From Fasciolopsis buskii (taxonomy: Eukaryota; Platyhelminthes; Trematoda; Plagiorchiida; Fasciolidae), in NCBI GenBank assembly GCA_008360955.1, contig LUCM01002959.1:317310-381309 (forward strand): a stretch of 64,000 nucleotides of DNA, read 5' to 3'. The first letter of the stretch is position 1. Each line of letters starts with the position of its first letter. A model generated the notes under the pieces. That model saw only the letters and a program-made list of their open reading frames with translations. It did not search any database and was not told the origin of the DNA. The translations under genes were made by a program, and so were the position numbers. Shown one piece after another: positions 47,972-59,322 of the stretch.

Positions 47972-50164
47972 TTCACTTACCATTTTCTACCAGATTTCCC
48001 GCCATTTCTGCAGCTGATCCCAGGGCTGAGTCAATAGCCGGAGAATGCTTAACGAAAAGTGGTCGAATAATATGCTTGTAGATAAGGATCGACCCATTCT
48101 CGTTAAACGGCGCCATACAATGCAGCAGGAAAATGCACTGGAAAGCAAAGTAAAGGGTATCAAAATACAACTAGCGTAAAGATGGTCGAAAAATTTGCAC
48201 GGACATGTAACACAAAAATTTACCTGCATTCTTGAGCTTTAATGTGGAACAAGACCGGTTATCTGCAACCGGTAATATGTAACGAAGAAATGCATTTTAA
48301 AAAGGGAAAAACGTCTTCACGTTAGAATGAGATTATGTATTTTTGTTGATCACATTCATTAACCTGAGCAGCATCTTGCAAAATAAGCTACCAACAGCAA
48401 TGCTATTCGTGATTCACAGATCCCTCGGAGGAGATCCAAGTCACACCGGTGATTGCAATTAACGGGATCCTAAGAAGTAATTTAACATGATGCATACAAG
48501 GTTTTGCATGAAACATGATGGAAAACCCTACAAGAGAATTTTAACCAGTTATTCGGGTCCATAACGGGTCTTGAGTTGGTGCGAAATATGTCTAGAACTG
48601 TTAATCATATTTTCCTCGTCCATCTTGGCTAATCCGAAAGTGATCGAATGGTTGTTGCTATAAAACGCAGCTCTGAGGGCCTGCGGTTCGAATTCATCTG
48701 TCGTCGATCAACTAACCATTCATTAGTCTTTTGTTGATTACAAACCCTTATGAAAATATAGTGAACTTGCGGTAAGATGGAAGCAAACAATGTCTATTCA
48801 TTTTGTCATGACACACTTAAAACATGTGCATGTTGTAAGGTGCATACCTCATAGCCGTTATGCCCAACTACATGGCTTGGATGGTTGCCGTCACCTGGAA
48901 ACGTCTATTGGCACAAGATCTGTGGGTATCAAAGTTTAAACGCGACAAACTACTACAAGTTATCCGAACACACCAACACCGTTCAACGAGATAATATGTC
49001 TATTAACCGGTTTCCTGTATAGAGCTATTCATCCTGGTTTGGAGCATTCGGAAAACCGTAAGGACCAGAACTCATTGTGAATTTTGAAAATGGTGCACTT
49101 TCAGTACACGTGACACAAGAGGGCAGTGGTAAACGCATGTCAATAGCCGCTAAGGCCAACTACGCGTGGGAAGGCGAACTGGCATTCATGACCCCGAAAC
49201 TTGGAGTGACAGAAAAATAAGGGGTCTTAACTGGTGAGAATTGGTAACGGGCCATGAGGTAGCAGAGTATCGCCTGTTTCAGATGAGTAATAAACTGTCA
49301 TTGCTGTGAATTACAAGTACCAACTGATGCGGGCATCGGAAAATCCTTAAGATCAGGGCTTTTATTAGTCCCGAAACTCATGGTCCTTTCTAGTTTCAGT
49401 TTCCGCTCTTACGAAAATTAATCTTTCACCAAAATATTATGGTTATGGATACTATCTAACAGCGTCGTCTACTCAAAGGTTGCGAAGTAGTGAAAGATTC
49501 ACTGCATGATAACAGGGTGAGAAACAACACAGGAGGGGGCAGGTTAACAATCCACCAGGCACATTGGGACATATAATCTGTTGTTCCCAACCATCGCTTG
49601 AGGGGTTCCGTGAATCCGAACGCGGTATTCAAAATGGACGTACAGGATCAAATCCATTTGTTATGATTACCATACCTTTTTCATGTCATCGACTAGTAAG
49701 CGTGACTTATCTTCCAACTAATACCGATCCCACAGAACAGCATATAGCGAACCAGACGAACTCTCGGTATGTCTAAAATATGACCCAACCACCTTAATCT
49801 ATTCACATCCAGTGTCTTCTAAGTGTTCAACCCTAGGGCCACGTACATTGCGCCCAGCCGCTGAGTCATTGAGGAAATTCTTCGACCATATTCCGCCAAT
49901 ATTATGAAAATAACAATGTTCAAAAGTCGATACTTTTCGCATGTCCACCACCCTCAGTTGCTAAATCTTAACCATGTAGTTCAATTGTTTTCAGTCTGGA
50001 CAACAACTAACCTTGCACGAAAGTGTGGTGGTTGTGATGACTACCTCACCGCATCATCTGTTCCATCAGAAAAAATGCCGGCGAATAATGAAAGATCAAT
50101 TGCAGAATAGCGAGTTAAACAGCTATATAGAAGAGGAGGATGAAAGGTTTTTAATATAACAATG
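47972..50164. repeat. Right arm of the 2.19 kb inverted duplication
   Basis: Mirror image of 34521-36713, with scattered substitutions only. Examples are two Lys/Glu or Lys/Arg-type changes in the small mirrored ORF 49904-50110 and a synonymous C/T difference in the REEP exon. It carries a complete copy of REEP exon 4 on the - strand and a mirrored RTE-like scrap. The outer end joins another D/E-type tail at 50165. Confidence 0.92.
47981..48137 (-). pseudogene. Inverted duplicate of REEP exon 4
   Basis: On the - strand this is the same 157-base exon with intact acceptor (AG just upstream of 48137) and donor (GTAAGT after 47981). I see one difference from the + strand exon, a synonymous CAC to CAT in the HIIRP segment. 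It lies opposite to exons 1-3, so it cannot join them in one sense transcript. Either it is a lone duplicated exon or the assembly has placed one haplotype twice. Confidence 0.85.
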
Positions 50165-50340
50165 CTACTGACTGCGGCAGTGAGGCCTACCACTTATTGT
50201 CTACAACGATCGCTTCGGGGAATCTCGTGGACGCCCGACCCGATATTCTAAGTGGGCCTATATGATTCAGTCCACTGGTTAAAACTTCCATCGGCTGTCA
50301 TGCATTGATCGCTTAGAACCATCGTACAACCATTATCCGT
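50165..50340 (-). mobile_element. 3' tail of a D/E-type RTE-like element at the right arm
   Basis: It begins CTGACTGCGGCAGTGAGGCC and follows the reverse complement of the D and E 3' ends for about 175 bases with many mismatches, then loses similarity near 50340. It is less similar to the left-arm flank than the arms are to each other, so it marks the edge of the duplication. Confidence 0.7.
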
Positions 50341-51368
50341 CAAAGATACGGTTCACGCAATCCCAACCGCTCTTCGTTCGAATGATTTTGAGTAACATGA
50401 TTTCGTTTGTAGAATCTGGTTTTCCTTGAGGTTGTTGTTTCCCTTTTGCCTGTTCCAACTGGATAAACTGATTTGAAGTGGCTAGATCTGTCGTTTATTC
50501 TCATGTTTTATTGTGGCACATTGGGACGAATAGAGGGACATTTGCCAGTGTGATTACTGTCACTGAATTTAGCAATATATATGCTTTATAATAATCGATT
50601 ATAAATCTAATAATTCCCTGTTTGCTTCTAAATATTTGAATATATAATTTTAAGTTAGGCATGCTCAACTATTTGTGAAGTTGGATAATCTTTCAATTCT
50701 CTGGTCGTCTGCCTCGTAAACCTCAGATTCTGTTAATGTACATGTTATCAAAGATGATCCCATCTGTTGGTATGTTACATTATGCGTACTGATTATGAAA
50801 AAACATATGTGCGGGCGTAGCAATATACTTGTATTTAGAAATGCATCAGTCCATGTCAAGGCAAACTTACAAGCCACCTGGAACTTCCTTGGGCTACGGA
50901 AATGGAAACACCAACCACTATGGTGTTTGACGGTGAATGACGAGTCCGGAATTGCTGAGTAAACCGCCGCGAGCAGACCGCAGAATTGTCGAGGAAGTGA
51001 TGGGGTTTCACTTGGTAGACGTTTTCCATAAAATACATCACAAATTCGCTGTGACGCTGAGACGTGGCGAATGAAGTCCGGCATCTAAGTATAAATATTC
51101 CCCCTTGCCGTGCTCTGCCAATCCATCCTGGTCTGCTGGGAGATGCGGGTGAACCGCTCAGTCGGTCGCCGCCTAGACTGGAACAAAGCCGCTGCCGTGC
51201 AGATGTCGCTTAAATGCATGAAGCCTAGATATGCACCCTCGGATAACAAAGCCTACTTTGGACTGAGCGGTCGAGCAGTACAGACTACCAAGGAACCGTG
51301 CACCGTGATGGATAATCAATGAAGTGAAACAGCAGTCCGGAAGCGCTATTTGATGAATTCCACACAAA
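50341..51368. other. Unassigned stretch, 1 kb
   Basis: The - strand ORF 50665-51084 (139 codons) and an overlapping - strand frame at 50856-51041 have cysteines and basic segments but no domain I recognise. They look like two frames of one decayed coding sequence. Confidence 0.35.
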
Positions 51369-51674
51369 TTGCTCCTTTTCTTTCCCCTTTTGTTTTGGCT
51401 GTTTCGTCGTATTTTTGATGGTAAAAGATCTATGTACAGGTTGGTGTTTAATAAACAAATAAGAAGAGGCGTATGTATAAATCCAAATATTGATATGGCC
51501 ATGATTATCGTAGCTATCATGATAGTTATCAGCGGTATTCTGAAATTTGCCAACAAAAATTGCCCATTAGTATTTGGTTTTTTTCTCGTGGCAACAACCA
51601 TTATTTCTTTTTTGGATTTTGTGTTGATGCAATTTTATCCGAAGGATGGCGTGATTATGGGAGATGCTGATTGA
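51369..51674 (+). CDS. Hypothetical two-helix membrane protein ORF or terminal exon
   Basis: Of unknown family. The frame ends FYPKDGVIMGDAD and a TGA at 51672. It holds two strongly hydrophobic segments, MAMIIVAIMIVISGILKFA near 51494-51550 and PLVFGFFLVATTIISFLDFV near 51564-51624, separated by a short polar loop (NKNC). A pyrimidine-rich run and CTATGTACAG at 51430-51439 would allow the coding part to be a terminal exon opening near 51440, in which case the ATG at 51369 is not the start. The helix-loop-helix layout would fit the second half of a four-helix protein such as a MARVEL-like or claudin-like one, but there is no signature. The - strand ORF opposite is its shadow. Confidence 0.35.
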   Translation: MLLFFPLLFWLFRRIFDGKRSMYRLVFNKQIRRGVCINPNIDMAMIIVAIMIVISGILKFANKNCPLVFGFFLVATTIISFLDFVLMQFYPKDGVIMGDAD

Positions 51675-54125
51675 CTTCGAATGCTCCAATAAGTTCACAG
51701 TAACGGTTTACCGTTTGTTTTATCCGAATTCCCACCAATACACCATAAGGTTTGATAAAATTGTTTTCCTGCGTTTCTACTGGTTACAAAGTCGCTGATG
51801 ATATCTTAGATGTTGAACATTTGCCGGATTAGCTACAATGTTAGAGATTCGTACGTAACACGCTTTTCATGCTGCAGGTGTCACAACCTTCGACCTCCAC
51901 TGGAGCGGAAAATGTAGGCTGTTCCACTCCACATTCATACTTTTGGACTTTGTTCAGCGGCAGAAAAACTTCATCCATGAAGAACGCTATTCACAGTCAC
52001 TTAGGACGGATTTGTCAGCATACTGGAAAACTGAAATGTTTATCACTCGTGGCTTGACAACGCGTGCATGTATTTAACGTACTGGGAGGTTGCATTGAGT
52101 ACCGTTATTCTCACATGAGGATAGGGTAAATTTCATAGTCAGCTCAGTCAAAAATTTGAAAAGGAAAGATAAAAGAGCGCAGAATTGAAGACGAATATTC
52201 CTCTCGATGAATAGTTACTATATGAGAAAGCTCAACAAAAATAGATTACACTATTAGCTGGGTTCAACTTTCTGACTAGAAAACATTTAATTTTGCCGGA
52301 TCAAGAAACCGATCTTAATCATCATTTTTCAAACCATTTGCTACTGAAAGGGTGTGAACTGGGCTGCGCATATATCGATAATGCTCATCGACGTTTGTGC
52401 ATTTTTCGCAATGATTAAACGCCCGCGTCCGAGATACTGATTCTGTGATACCGATTTTTCAGCACGGATCATGTATTACACAAAGAATAAAGCTGAACTT
52501 CAGTACTCATGTTACTTGATTTACTTATAAACTGCTCTTAGAAAATCGGGCTTGTAATAAGTTCATGTTTTGAAACGAACGAGCGTGACAGAGGCTAACG
52601 TGCCGCCTATCCATCCCGCTGTTTAAACGGATCAAAACTCATCTTCGACCTGGTCGAACGTAGTAGGCTCAAACGATGTCAGCATCTGACGGATACTAGG
52701 TTTATCTGACAGAGACATTACAAGTTAAAAATATCTGAGCATTTCACCTAGACAAACCACCGAAGATGACCTGTTAAAAATTTTTGAGGATTCTCAAGGC
52801 CAATTCACTTGAAGTAGCGTAGCTCACGGATATTTTCGTGCAGGTTTGTTCTAGCCTGCGAAACTGATTTGCGAAAGAAATGCTTCAGTCGTGCTGTACG
52901 TAGGCGTGGCAACAAATAAAAATGAGTAAAATGTTTGCGATTTTTCCCCGTTGTCGAAAACCTACATACGACTGGCACTGTGAGACATATCCGTATTGTG
53001 TTTTTAGGACAACTAGAGCTACAAAAGCTTTCCACTTTACCAGTCACACCTTAGATTTGGTCTACATCAGTTTGCTATGTTGCTCCCATTTTACAGTCGT
53101 TTATGGATGATTTCTGTGAGTAGTCATCCGTATAAAAGGAAACTGGGAAACCACTAATTCTGGAATAAAATATAATCAACGTAAAACACATAAGTAACAC
53201 TAGGAGGAAAATTTAACGCATATATCCAAATATATTTCGCACAAATATCAATTCTAATCAAGTGTCCTGGGAGCCATGACCAGGGCGTAAACAATATGGG
53301 AATGAGATAAGGGGAAGCATTATGTGTGATACACTCTCATAAGTCATGACTCCTCAGTGGACGTTATGCCACCTGACTACCCAAACAGGATGTCCATTCA
53401 GAGCTTTGGGTCAAAAGGGCTGGTCTGGAAAGCAGGACAGTTAAAACGGGAAGTTTCTTTAAAGGTTAAAGTCGACGATCGGTATCTCAGATCAAGTTTT
53501 TGATTAAAACGTCGGAGATTCATCCGTCCGCGGACTTGCAGCAGGACAGGTGACAAAAAAGCTTGTTTCTAGGCCTCCGATGAGGGATAGTTTTCTGGCC
53601 GATAGTGTAACATTCCTAATGAATGACAAGCGACATCAGCTACGACACAATGGCATCAACGACGCCTTATATTTCCATAGGAGAAGAGCATCTAGATCGG
53701 CTGGTGTGCGATGGAACAGCTTTGATTGTTTTGGACCTTATGTTGCGAACTTTTCAAGTCTTAGTCTTTGAAGAAAGACAGCTCAAAATTATCAGTTCCA
53801 ACCATGAAAAGTATCTCAAGTTTTGTTTTTCGAACAAGGGTTGCGAACTGACATATGCTATCGGTGATTTTGTTCTCAAGCTAGTTCAATAAAATTTACG
53901 TATCCGGAAGATCCACGAAGATGATAGCGAATGATATCGAAATTGTCTCACCGATTGCAACTAAGTAAACAACAGTGTAGCTGAATGGATCGCCATTACT
54001 TCCGTGAAAAACCGATCAGCAGATGAAGTTTTAACTACCAGCCATTCTCATTTGACCGATGCTAATGACTAAAACGTCAGGGTTCACTCAGACTTTCAGA
54101 GAACGCGGATAACATCGCGTCACAA
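51675..54125. other. Unassigned stretch, 2.4 kb
   Basis: Contains overlapping + strand ORFs at 53550-53892 and short ones at 52922-53110, none recognised. Some of the right end may belong to the Penelope-like fragment that follows. Confidence 0.35.
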
Positions 54126-54129
54126 AGCC

Positions 54130-54475
54130 TACTGGAAATTATGAAGACGGATTGCGACAGCTTCCGCAGCGCTGAAGAGGCGACACTTTGCCAACCTGGA
54201 TTGTTAACCTCTGACCTTATACAGGGTCCGGAAAGCTTGCGTCACATTCACGGTGTGGTTAGTCTGTGCTACGGCTGAAAGACAAAGTTCTGGATTCTTC
54301 AGCCTCGTTTTGTATCTATTCATTCACATGTTCCTGTGGAACAATGTACATCGGCCGCACGACCAGGCGCTTGTCTGAACGCATCCGTGAGCACCACCCG
54401 GCGCGGTTAGGCACTGGAACAATTAAGTCACTTAATAGCGCAGTTGTTTCACCCACTGGAAATGTTGTCTGATTT
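54130..54475 (+). mobile_element. Penelope-like element fragment with GIY-YIG endonuclease
   Basis: The ORF at 54266-54472 contains YSFTCSCGTMYIGRTTRRLS followed by ERIREHHPARLG. The pattern Y-x-F-x-C-x-C-G, then Y-I-G-R-T, then R-x-x-E-H is the GIY-YIG nuclease start of Penelope-like retroelements, which cut the target with this domain behind their reverse transcriptase. Upstream, 54130-54265 reads in parts like the spacer before that domain, but no RT motifs are visible. The C-terminal half of the nuclease is missing or frameshifted. A host GIY-YIG gene such as SLX1 is unlikely, since the CSCG spacing and TRRLS string are typical of the element. Confidence 0.8.
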
Positions 54476-55436
54476 TGTTCTCGGACCGCAGAATTTGGGG
54501 ATTCATTTTTTGACGGTTGACGAACATGTTTGGGAGCTTCACGCTTAAATTTGGATTAATACGTGGCGGTAATGTTAATGTTTTGGGTAAATTTCGGGAT
54601 AAATTTATCAGGGCGTCTTGAAGGAAAAATGAGCAGACAGAGGGACTGTGAATCGGCTTGCTATGGGCCAACCTGCGAGTCACGCTTTCTTCCCAATCTG
54701 GTGAGTATTCAAATTAAATGAGAATGTTTCCTGAGATGCATTAAATTGCTAATCAAAGATTTATTGCAAATCCAAAAATCCAAGACTTGCTGTCTTGGTT
54801 GAAACTATGGCGTTCGTTAAGTTGATAATAAGGTCAATTTGACAGAGGAAAAAAGATCAGGAACTTATTTCACTTGAAGTTTATTTAAGAAATAGCTTGC
54901 TTTTGTTTTCCAAGAGTTAGTTCATTGGTCAGGACTAATATTGACAATAGAAATTTGGGAAATTAGCGCATCAAACCCTAATGCAAAATTTCAGGAAAAA
55001 GAAATTTTTATCGTCCTCTGTCAATTCTGGCCAGGCGGTCACATTACGGCATTTCAAACTGAGGTTTGTAGATTTAAATGCAAAAATTACTCATGGATTC
55101 ACCGCAAATCTTTGTTCCTCTGGATAATGCATATTATCTCATCTTTTATAACAGATTGCAATATGCAAAATGAAATGGGCATGTTTTCCACGAGGACATT
55201 TGATAGGTAGACAATTGCTGCCCTAATTTCGTTTTATTACATCAGCTTGAATTACCTTGTTTGCTAATCGATTTCATACAACCGCTATTATTCAGCCACC
55301 GAATGACTCAATCTTATTAACGATATCGAGCTTAGCTCTTATTTGGTTCACGTCCTGGTAGCAATGAATGCACGACGATCGTATCAGATATGCATGTGCA
55401 TAATCGCATGTCGACCTCGCTGAAGTCTGGGTAGAT
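54476..55436. other. Unassigned stretch, about 1 kb
   Basis: Short ORFs at 54432-54683 (-) and 54941-55210 (+), with no recognised domain. AT-rich sequence, no repeat unit seen. Confidence 0.35.
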
Positions 55437-55805
55437 TTAGTTTCTGGTTAAATGCTTGCTTTCGAAAGGGATCCTCAAAAGAACCGATCTGGTCGCCCAC
55501 TGTCGTTTTATTAGGTGACCAGTGTCGAGTTCTACAAAATATTCATGTGATGTTGATAACTGGTTTATAGAGAACCGGATGTGAGCACAATCGGTCTCTT
55601 GATGACTCTGGCATCTTTGCTCGCACATTTCAATCACCATTTCAGGGGTGATAATAACGGGGTTGGGTGATTTAATCAGCATGAATTTCCTTAATGCAAA
55701 AATACTTGAATTCTGGTCGCGCACACAGCGAAATTCACCGCCTTTCGGTTTACAGCATTGGGATAATGGGACAAATCGTCTCGTTTCATTTTTCTCAGAT
55801 GGAGT
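55437..55805 (-). CDS. Possible exon with PAN/apple-like cysteine pattern
   Basis: The - strand is open for about 123 codons between a TAA at 55806-55808 and the stop near 55437. The translation has CCKPKGGEFRCVRDQ, then IITPEMVIEMCEQRCQSHQE and TDCAHIRF. The C-x3-C-x7-C spacing followed by a hydrophobic strand resembles the core of PAN/apple modules, which bind proteins or sugars outside the cell. Exon limits are not settled: an acceptor would have to lie near 55796 or later, and possible donors are weak. The frame has no internal decay. The function is inference; it could also be chance. Confidence 0.3.
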   Translation of the reverse strand, partial: TPSEKNETRRFVPLSQCCKPKGGEFRCVRDQNSSIFALRKFMLIKSPNPVIITPEMVIEMCEQRCQSHQETDCAHIRFSINQLSTSHEYFVELDTGHLIKRQWATRSVLLRIPFESKHLTRN

Positions 55806-55808
55806 TTA

Positions 55809-57599
55809 TAAGGGATTACGGTGCTGAAAACCATGCCAACGTGAAAATTTGATTAGAATAAACCGACAGCTGGTTGCTGGATTGCTCAAAGTTTTCTGGG
55901 CCCCTCATATCCATTTATTCAAATTAGTTTGTTAGGATTCACTTGATTGCAGTTGCCATCTCAGACTTCCATGACCTCGGAGTGTCGAGGCTCGAACGTT
56001 CCATGAATCACAGTTTGCAAACGAAGGTTGTATTTGTTGTGTCAGTGCTCAAACCTTTGGAATGTCCTCAATCATCTAATTTTCGTTGAGGGATAACCAC
56101 AAGCAGATAGGAAAATTTTATTCGAAATTAATCCAGCAATCATCAGCTTATATACTGTAAAAACGGAACAGATGATCACATACACTGGATGAATGTGATT
56201 ACTTGAGTTAATTAAGAATGTGCCGACGGTTGATTGTTTGGAGTTCTGATGTGAAGCGAAGGCAATGCGTTTTCAGTCAGTTCCAAACGTGGACGCAACG
56301 TATGAATGAAACGATTGGTCGGTGGACATGCGTTATGACTGCACGGTTGTGTGGAATGTACAAACTTGTTATTAGTTAATGTCAACAAAGCACTTGCCTA
56401 TGGGTTCGTTGAGTGGAAAGTGGCACTTTGTTGTTGACATATTTTGCGGGCTACGGTCGAATCTGGCAGTTTGCAACTAACTAGCGGATTGATATTTCTC
56501 TCAAAGCGAGTAGGACGGATATTTGCGACAACGCTGAAAGAAATTAAATTCTAATTTCGAGAATGCATCCCGAAAAAGTAACAACCAATGCAATCAATCT
56601 AAAAGATAATACATGTTTCTTGTTTGTCTACTCGGTAAGCACAAATGTTTATTGAGATCAAGAGTATTTTATTGAATGGAACAGAGATCTGTCATATCTG
56701 ATGGCAATATGTAAAGAAATACTGTGCATCCAAATTGCAAATGACTCTAAAAGAAGTGACAGAGTTACGTTTTCGGTTTTCAGCTCGGCATTGGATTACT
56801 AGATGAAAGCAGGACCAAAAGAACAGGTTGAATTTGCGTGATGCAATGAATTGGTAGGTTTCGAAAGTACTTCATTGTTTCTTCAAGGTATAAGATTTGT
56901 TCCATCGAAACTGTGGACAGAAGAGGTGATTTCCAGTTGAAATTAAATTACTGAAACATAAAACGGTGAAAAATACCATTACGAAACTAGATACCACAAA
57001 AACCTTATGTCCATTTGAGGAATCTGAGTAATGGGATAGAGTGTTGTACCGACATTTCCCCGTTTCTGATTATGTGATGTCGGTAATTACCATTCATTTC
57101 TATTTGACTGCCAAGAAAGAATGGGTATGCGTTAAATTTTGTTGCTATTGTAACAGAGCACTTAAACAACCTACTGTTCCTAGGAACGCAGTGAGCTCCA
57201 ATTGATTTCATGTGCGTTGTTGGAAATATACAGAAGGATCAATAATAACGGATCAATCCTAAGTCAAGCAGTCAAATTGATCGACAAGCATAGTATAGTT
57301 ATGTCTCAGTTCCTTGGTTAGAATAACTTTATGCGAGCAGAAATAGAATTACAAAAGGATTTGGTAAACGGATAACCGGTCAGAAAAATATTTGGGAGTT
57401 CCATATCTACAAAAGTTAATGATTTTTCATGAGCAGATAGTTAAGGAACATTTCCCGAGGTAAAGTGATATGCTTTACTTCTGAATAATTAATATTGGAT
57501 TTTAAACCAAAAGAAATTATTTTACTTCAAATTTCGCATTGTTCTATCATATGTGAGTTCATAGAATGTCTGTATCCATGACATAATTCACCATGTGAT
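55809..57599. other. Unassigned stretch, 1.8 kb
   Basis: AT-rich non-coding sequence. The - strand ORF 57005-57211 is unrecognised. No repeat or RNA gene seen. Confidence 0.4.
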
Positions 57600-57765
57600 A
57601 TCAACACTCAACTGACCATTAAGAAACCATGGAAGCACTGTGCAGCTGTTTCATCCTTGTTGGGAATCATTAGCAGTGCATATCGACCGCACCCGAACTG
57701 GGACGCGAACACGGGACGAACGGTTCTGAGTCGAACGCCTTGGCCATTACGCTACCGGGAAGGCT
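57600..57765 (-). mobile_element. tRNA-derived SINE with hammerhead-like core, copy 1
   Basis: Read on the - strand from 57765. A tRNA-like head has A-box-like TAGCGTAATGG and B-box-like GTGTTCGCGTCCC at tRNA-like spacing. Then comes CTAATGA (57667-57673 on the + strand as its complement), a TCC/GGA stem around loop CAACAA, and GAAAC (57648-57652). This equals a hammerhead core with a single change (consensus CTGATGA) and closely resembles the stem II hairpin of schistosome SM-alpha ribozyme SINEs. The third helix and cleavage site are not clean, so activity is doubtful. A second copy lies at 59543-59704. Confidence 0.65.
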
Positions 57766-58148
57766 CTGAACAGCTTTTGAACTTCACCACATGATGATGT
57801 TGCACTTATCCGTCACTGATTTGCAGGGCCACAGGCCGTTACCGCACACCAATCGACTTCTACTCATAGACTACTTCTCTGCAGGTAGCCTAAGTACGAC
57901 GAAGGCTTTGGACATGACTTACAGGGCTTGGCTACTTGGTACGCGTTTCGCTTGATTGTTTAAATTAGCGTAACCTTTTCTTCTTCTGATCATAATGCTA
58001 GTCCGGTTTCAGTTAAGTGGCAACTTGCCCGAAGTCTATTTACCTGTATATCAGCTCTGTTTATGTCGAAGTAAGAACGAAATTTAGTTTAAAGAAGAAA
58101 ATAAAACTGTCACTGATTATGAAAGCCGGAAACTGGAAGCAGAATCTG

Positions 58149-58188
58149 CATATGTGAGTGGACATCGTTCTCACATATGCTGACTGAA

Positions 58189-58219
<31 letters not shown>
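58149..58219. repeat. 10-bp hairpin repeat followed by AT microsatellite
   Basis: CATATGTGAG at 58149-58158 is exactly inverted as CTCACATATG at 58170-58179 with an 11-base loop. Nine bases further, a run of AT dinucleotides broken by one GT spans 58189-58219. This is simple sequence and could form a cruciform; no gene is implied. Confidence 0.85.
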
Positions 58220-58939
58220 GCTTAAGTTGCATATAGACTGATGAAATTTGCTCTGAAACACACGTCTAATTTTGCACTTGTCGCTTGTCTCCAAGTACAC
58301 GCACTGGTTGGTCCTCTTCAGGATGATCTTCAAATTTATTCACTCTGTGTGCGCATTAATAGCGGTAGCCTCATAAAGTGCATCCAGCGTGCTAAGGAAT
58401 ATCTTCCCCTAGGCTCTCCCGTGACCTGTAATTTACAGATGTTTATGAAATCCAGATTATTCATAAATTTCAGATGGAACAAACCAACTATTTATCCATT
58501 GTTGTTTTCATTGTGTAAGACAGAAGTTCAAGGTTCTCAATTGTATATTACAATTTAGTCCTATGAATGATGCCATTAGACTGGGTAACTAATAGATACC
58601 GGTTTCGATATCTGGTCGCGTGGGTTTTGTCAATCATGATATCTGTACTTTAGTAGAACAGATTCGATTTCCCAGTTTACCAACGTTATCATGCTTACTT
58701 GTTGTTTGTTGGCTTTCGGGTTCACTGAGACGATAGAACAATACAAAAAAGCCGCACGTGGTTAATTACCGTGGACCGCTAAGAAAACAGTACATCATGC
58801 GCACAAAACTAATCGGTGAAAACAAAGATAATTACAAACTCCGAACAAGGAGTAAACAGGTGGGTAAACCCGTGATCTGAGTACTTTCATCAACGAGCAC
58901 TTACTCCATGGTCTCAGTAGTTATGGGCTGTGATTATAC

Positions 58940-59322
58940 TGATGTTTTTGACCGAATAAAACACTCTGCACTCTTTACTCGAGGTTGCTTGGTAAGTGAC
59001 AGCCTAGCACTTCGATTCCGAAGTGCATTGAAGTTCTTATGTGCGTGCCTTTGGGCTGGATTCTTTTCGTCGGTCTTATTTAGGCAGCTGACAGGTTCGG
59101 ATTGCGCAACTCTTCCTTCAGATGAAGTATTCATGGAAGTGTTTTCACTATTTCGATTCTCCAGTAGTTGGATTTTACCAACTGAAGCGCTTTCAACGTT
59201 GATTTCTCCACTGTGGGAAGGAGAAGGTCGGTTTTCTTGAGGCAGGTCCATGACAGAAATTGGATCCAGTTCCAGAGAGACCGAAGATGCAAATGTCGAG
59301 TTGGAACCTTGACGAATGAGAC
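58940..59322 (-). CDS. Possible internal exon of a Ser/Asn/Glu-rich protein
   Basis: On the - strand a long pyrimidine tract ends TTTTTTACTTAG just before 59322, an excellent acceptor. From there the frame is open for 127 codons to 58940, followed by GTATAA, a usable donor whose TAA would otherwise stop the frame. The protein is polar and probably disordered: FASSVSLELDPISVMDLPQE early, a Ser/Asn/Glu-rich middle, then a basic end with NFNALRNRSARLSLTKQPR. No domain is recognised. An internal Met at 59251 is an alternative start. Neighbouring exons were not found. The overlapping + strand ORF 58908-59240 is taken as its shadow. Confidence 0.4.

Noticed and set aside
34521..50164. The large inverted repeat as terminal inverted repeats of a DNA transposon
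   Set aside because: No transposase is recognisable in the spacer, the arms hold a host exon and retroelement scraps, and no target-site duplication is evident at the outer ends.
50665..51084. 139-codon - strand ORF as a gene
   Set aside because: A second overlapping - strand frame looks like the same sequence shifted, and there is no domain or splice support.
57648..57673. The hammerhead-like core as an active ribozyme gene
   Set aside because: The third helix and cleavage triplet do not close cleanly and the conserved G in CTGATGA is changed, so it is listed as part of a SINE instead of an ncRNA gene.
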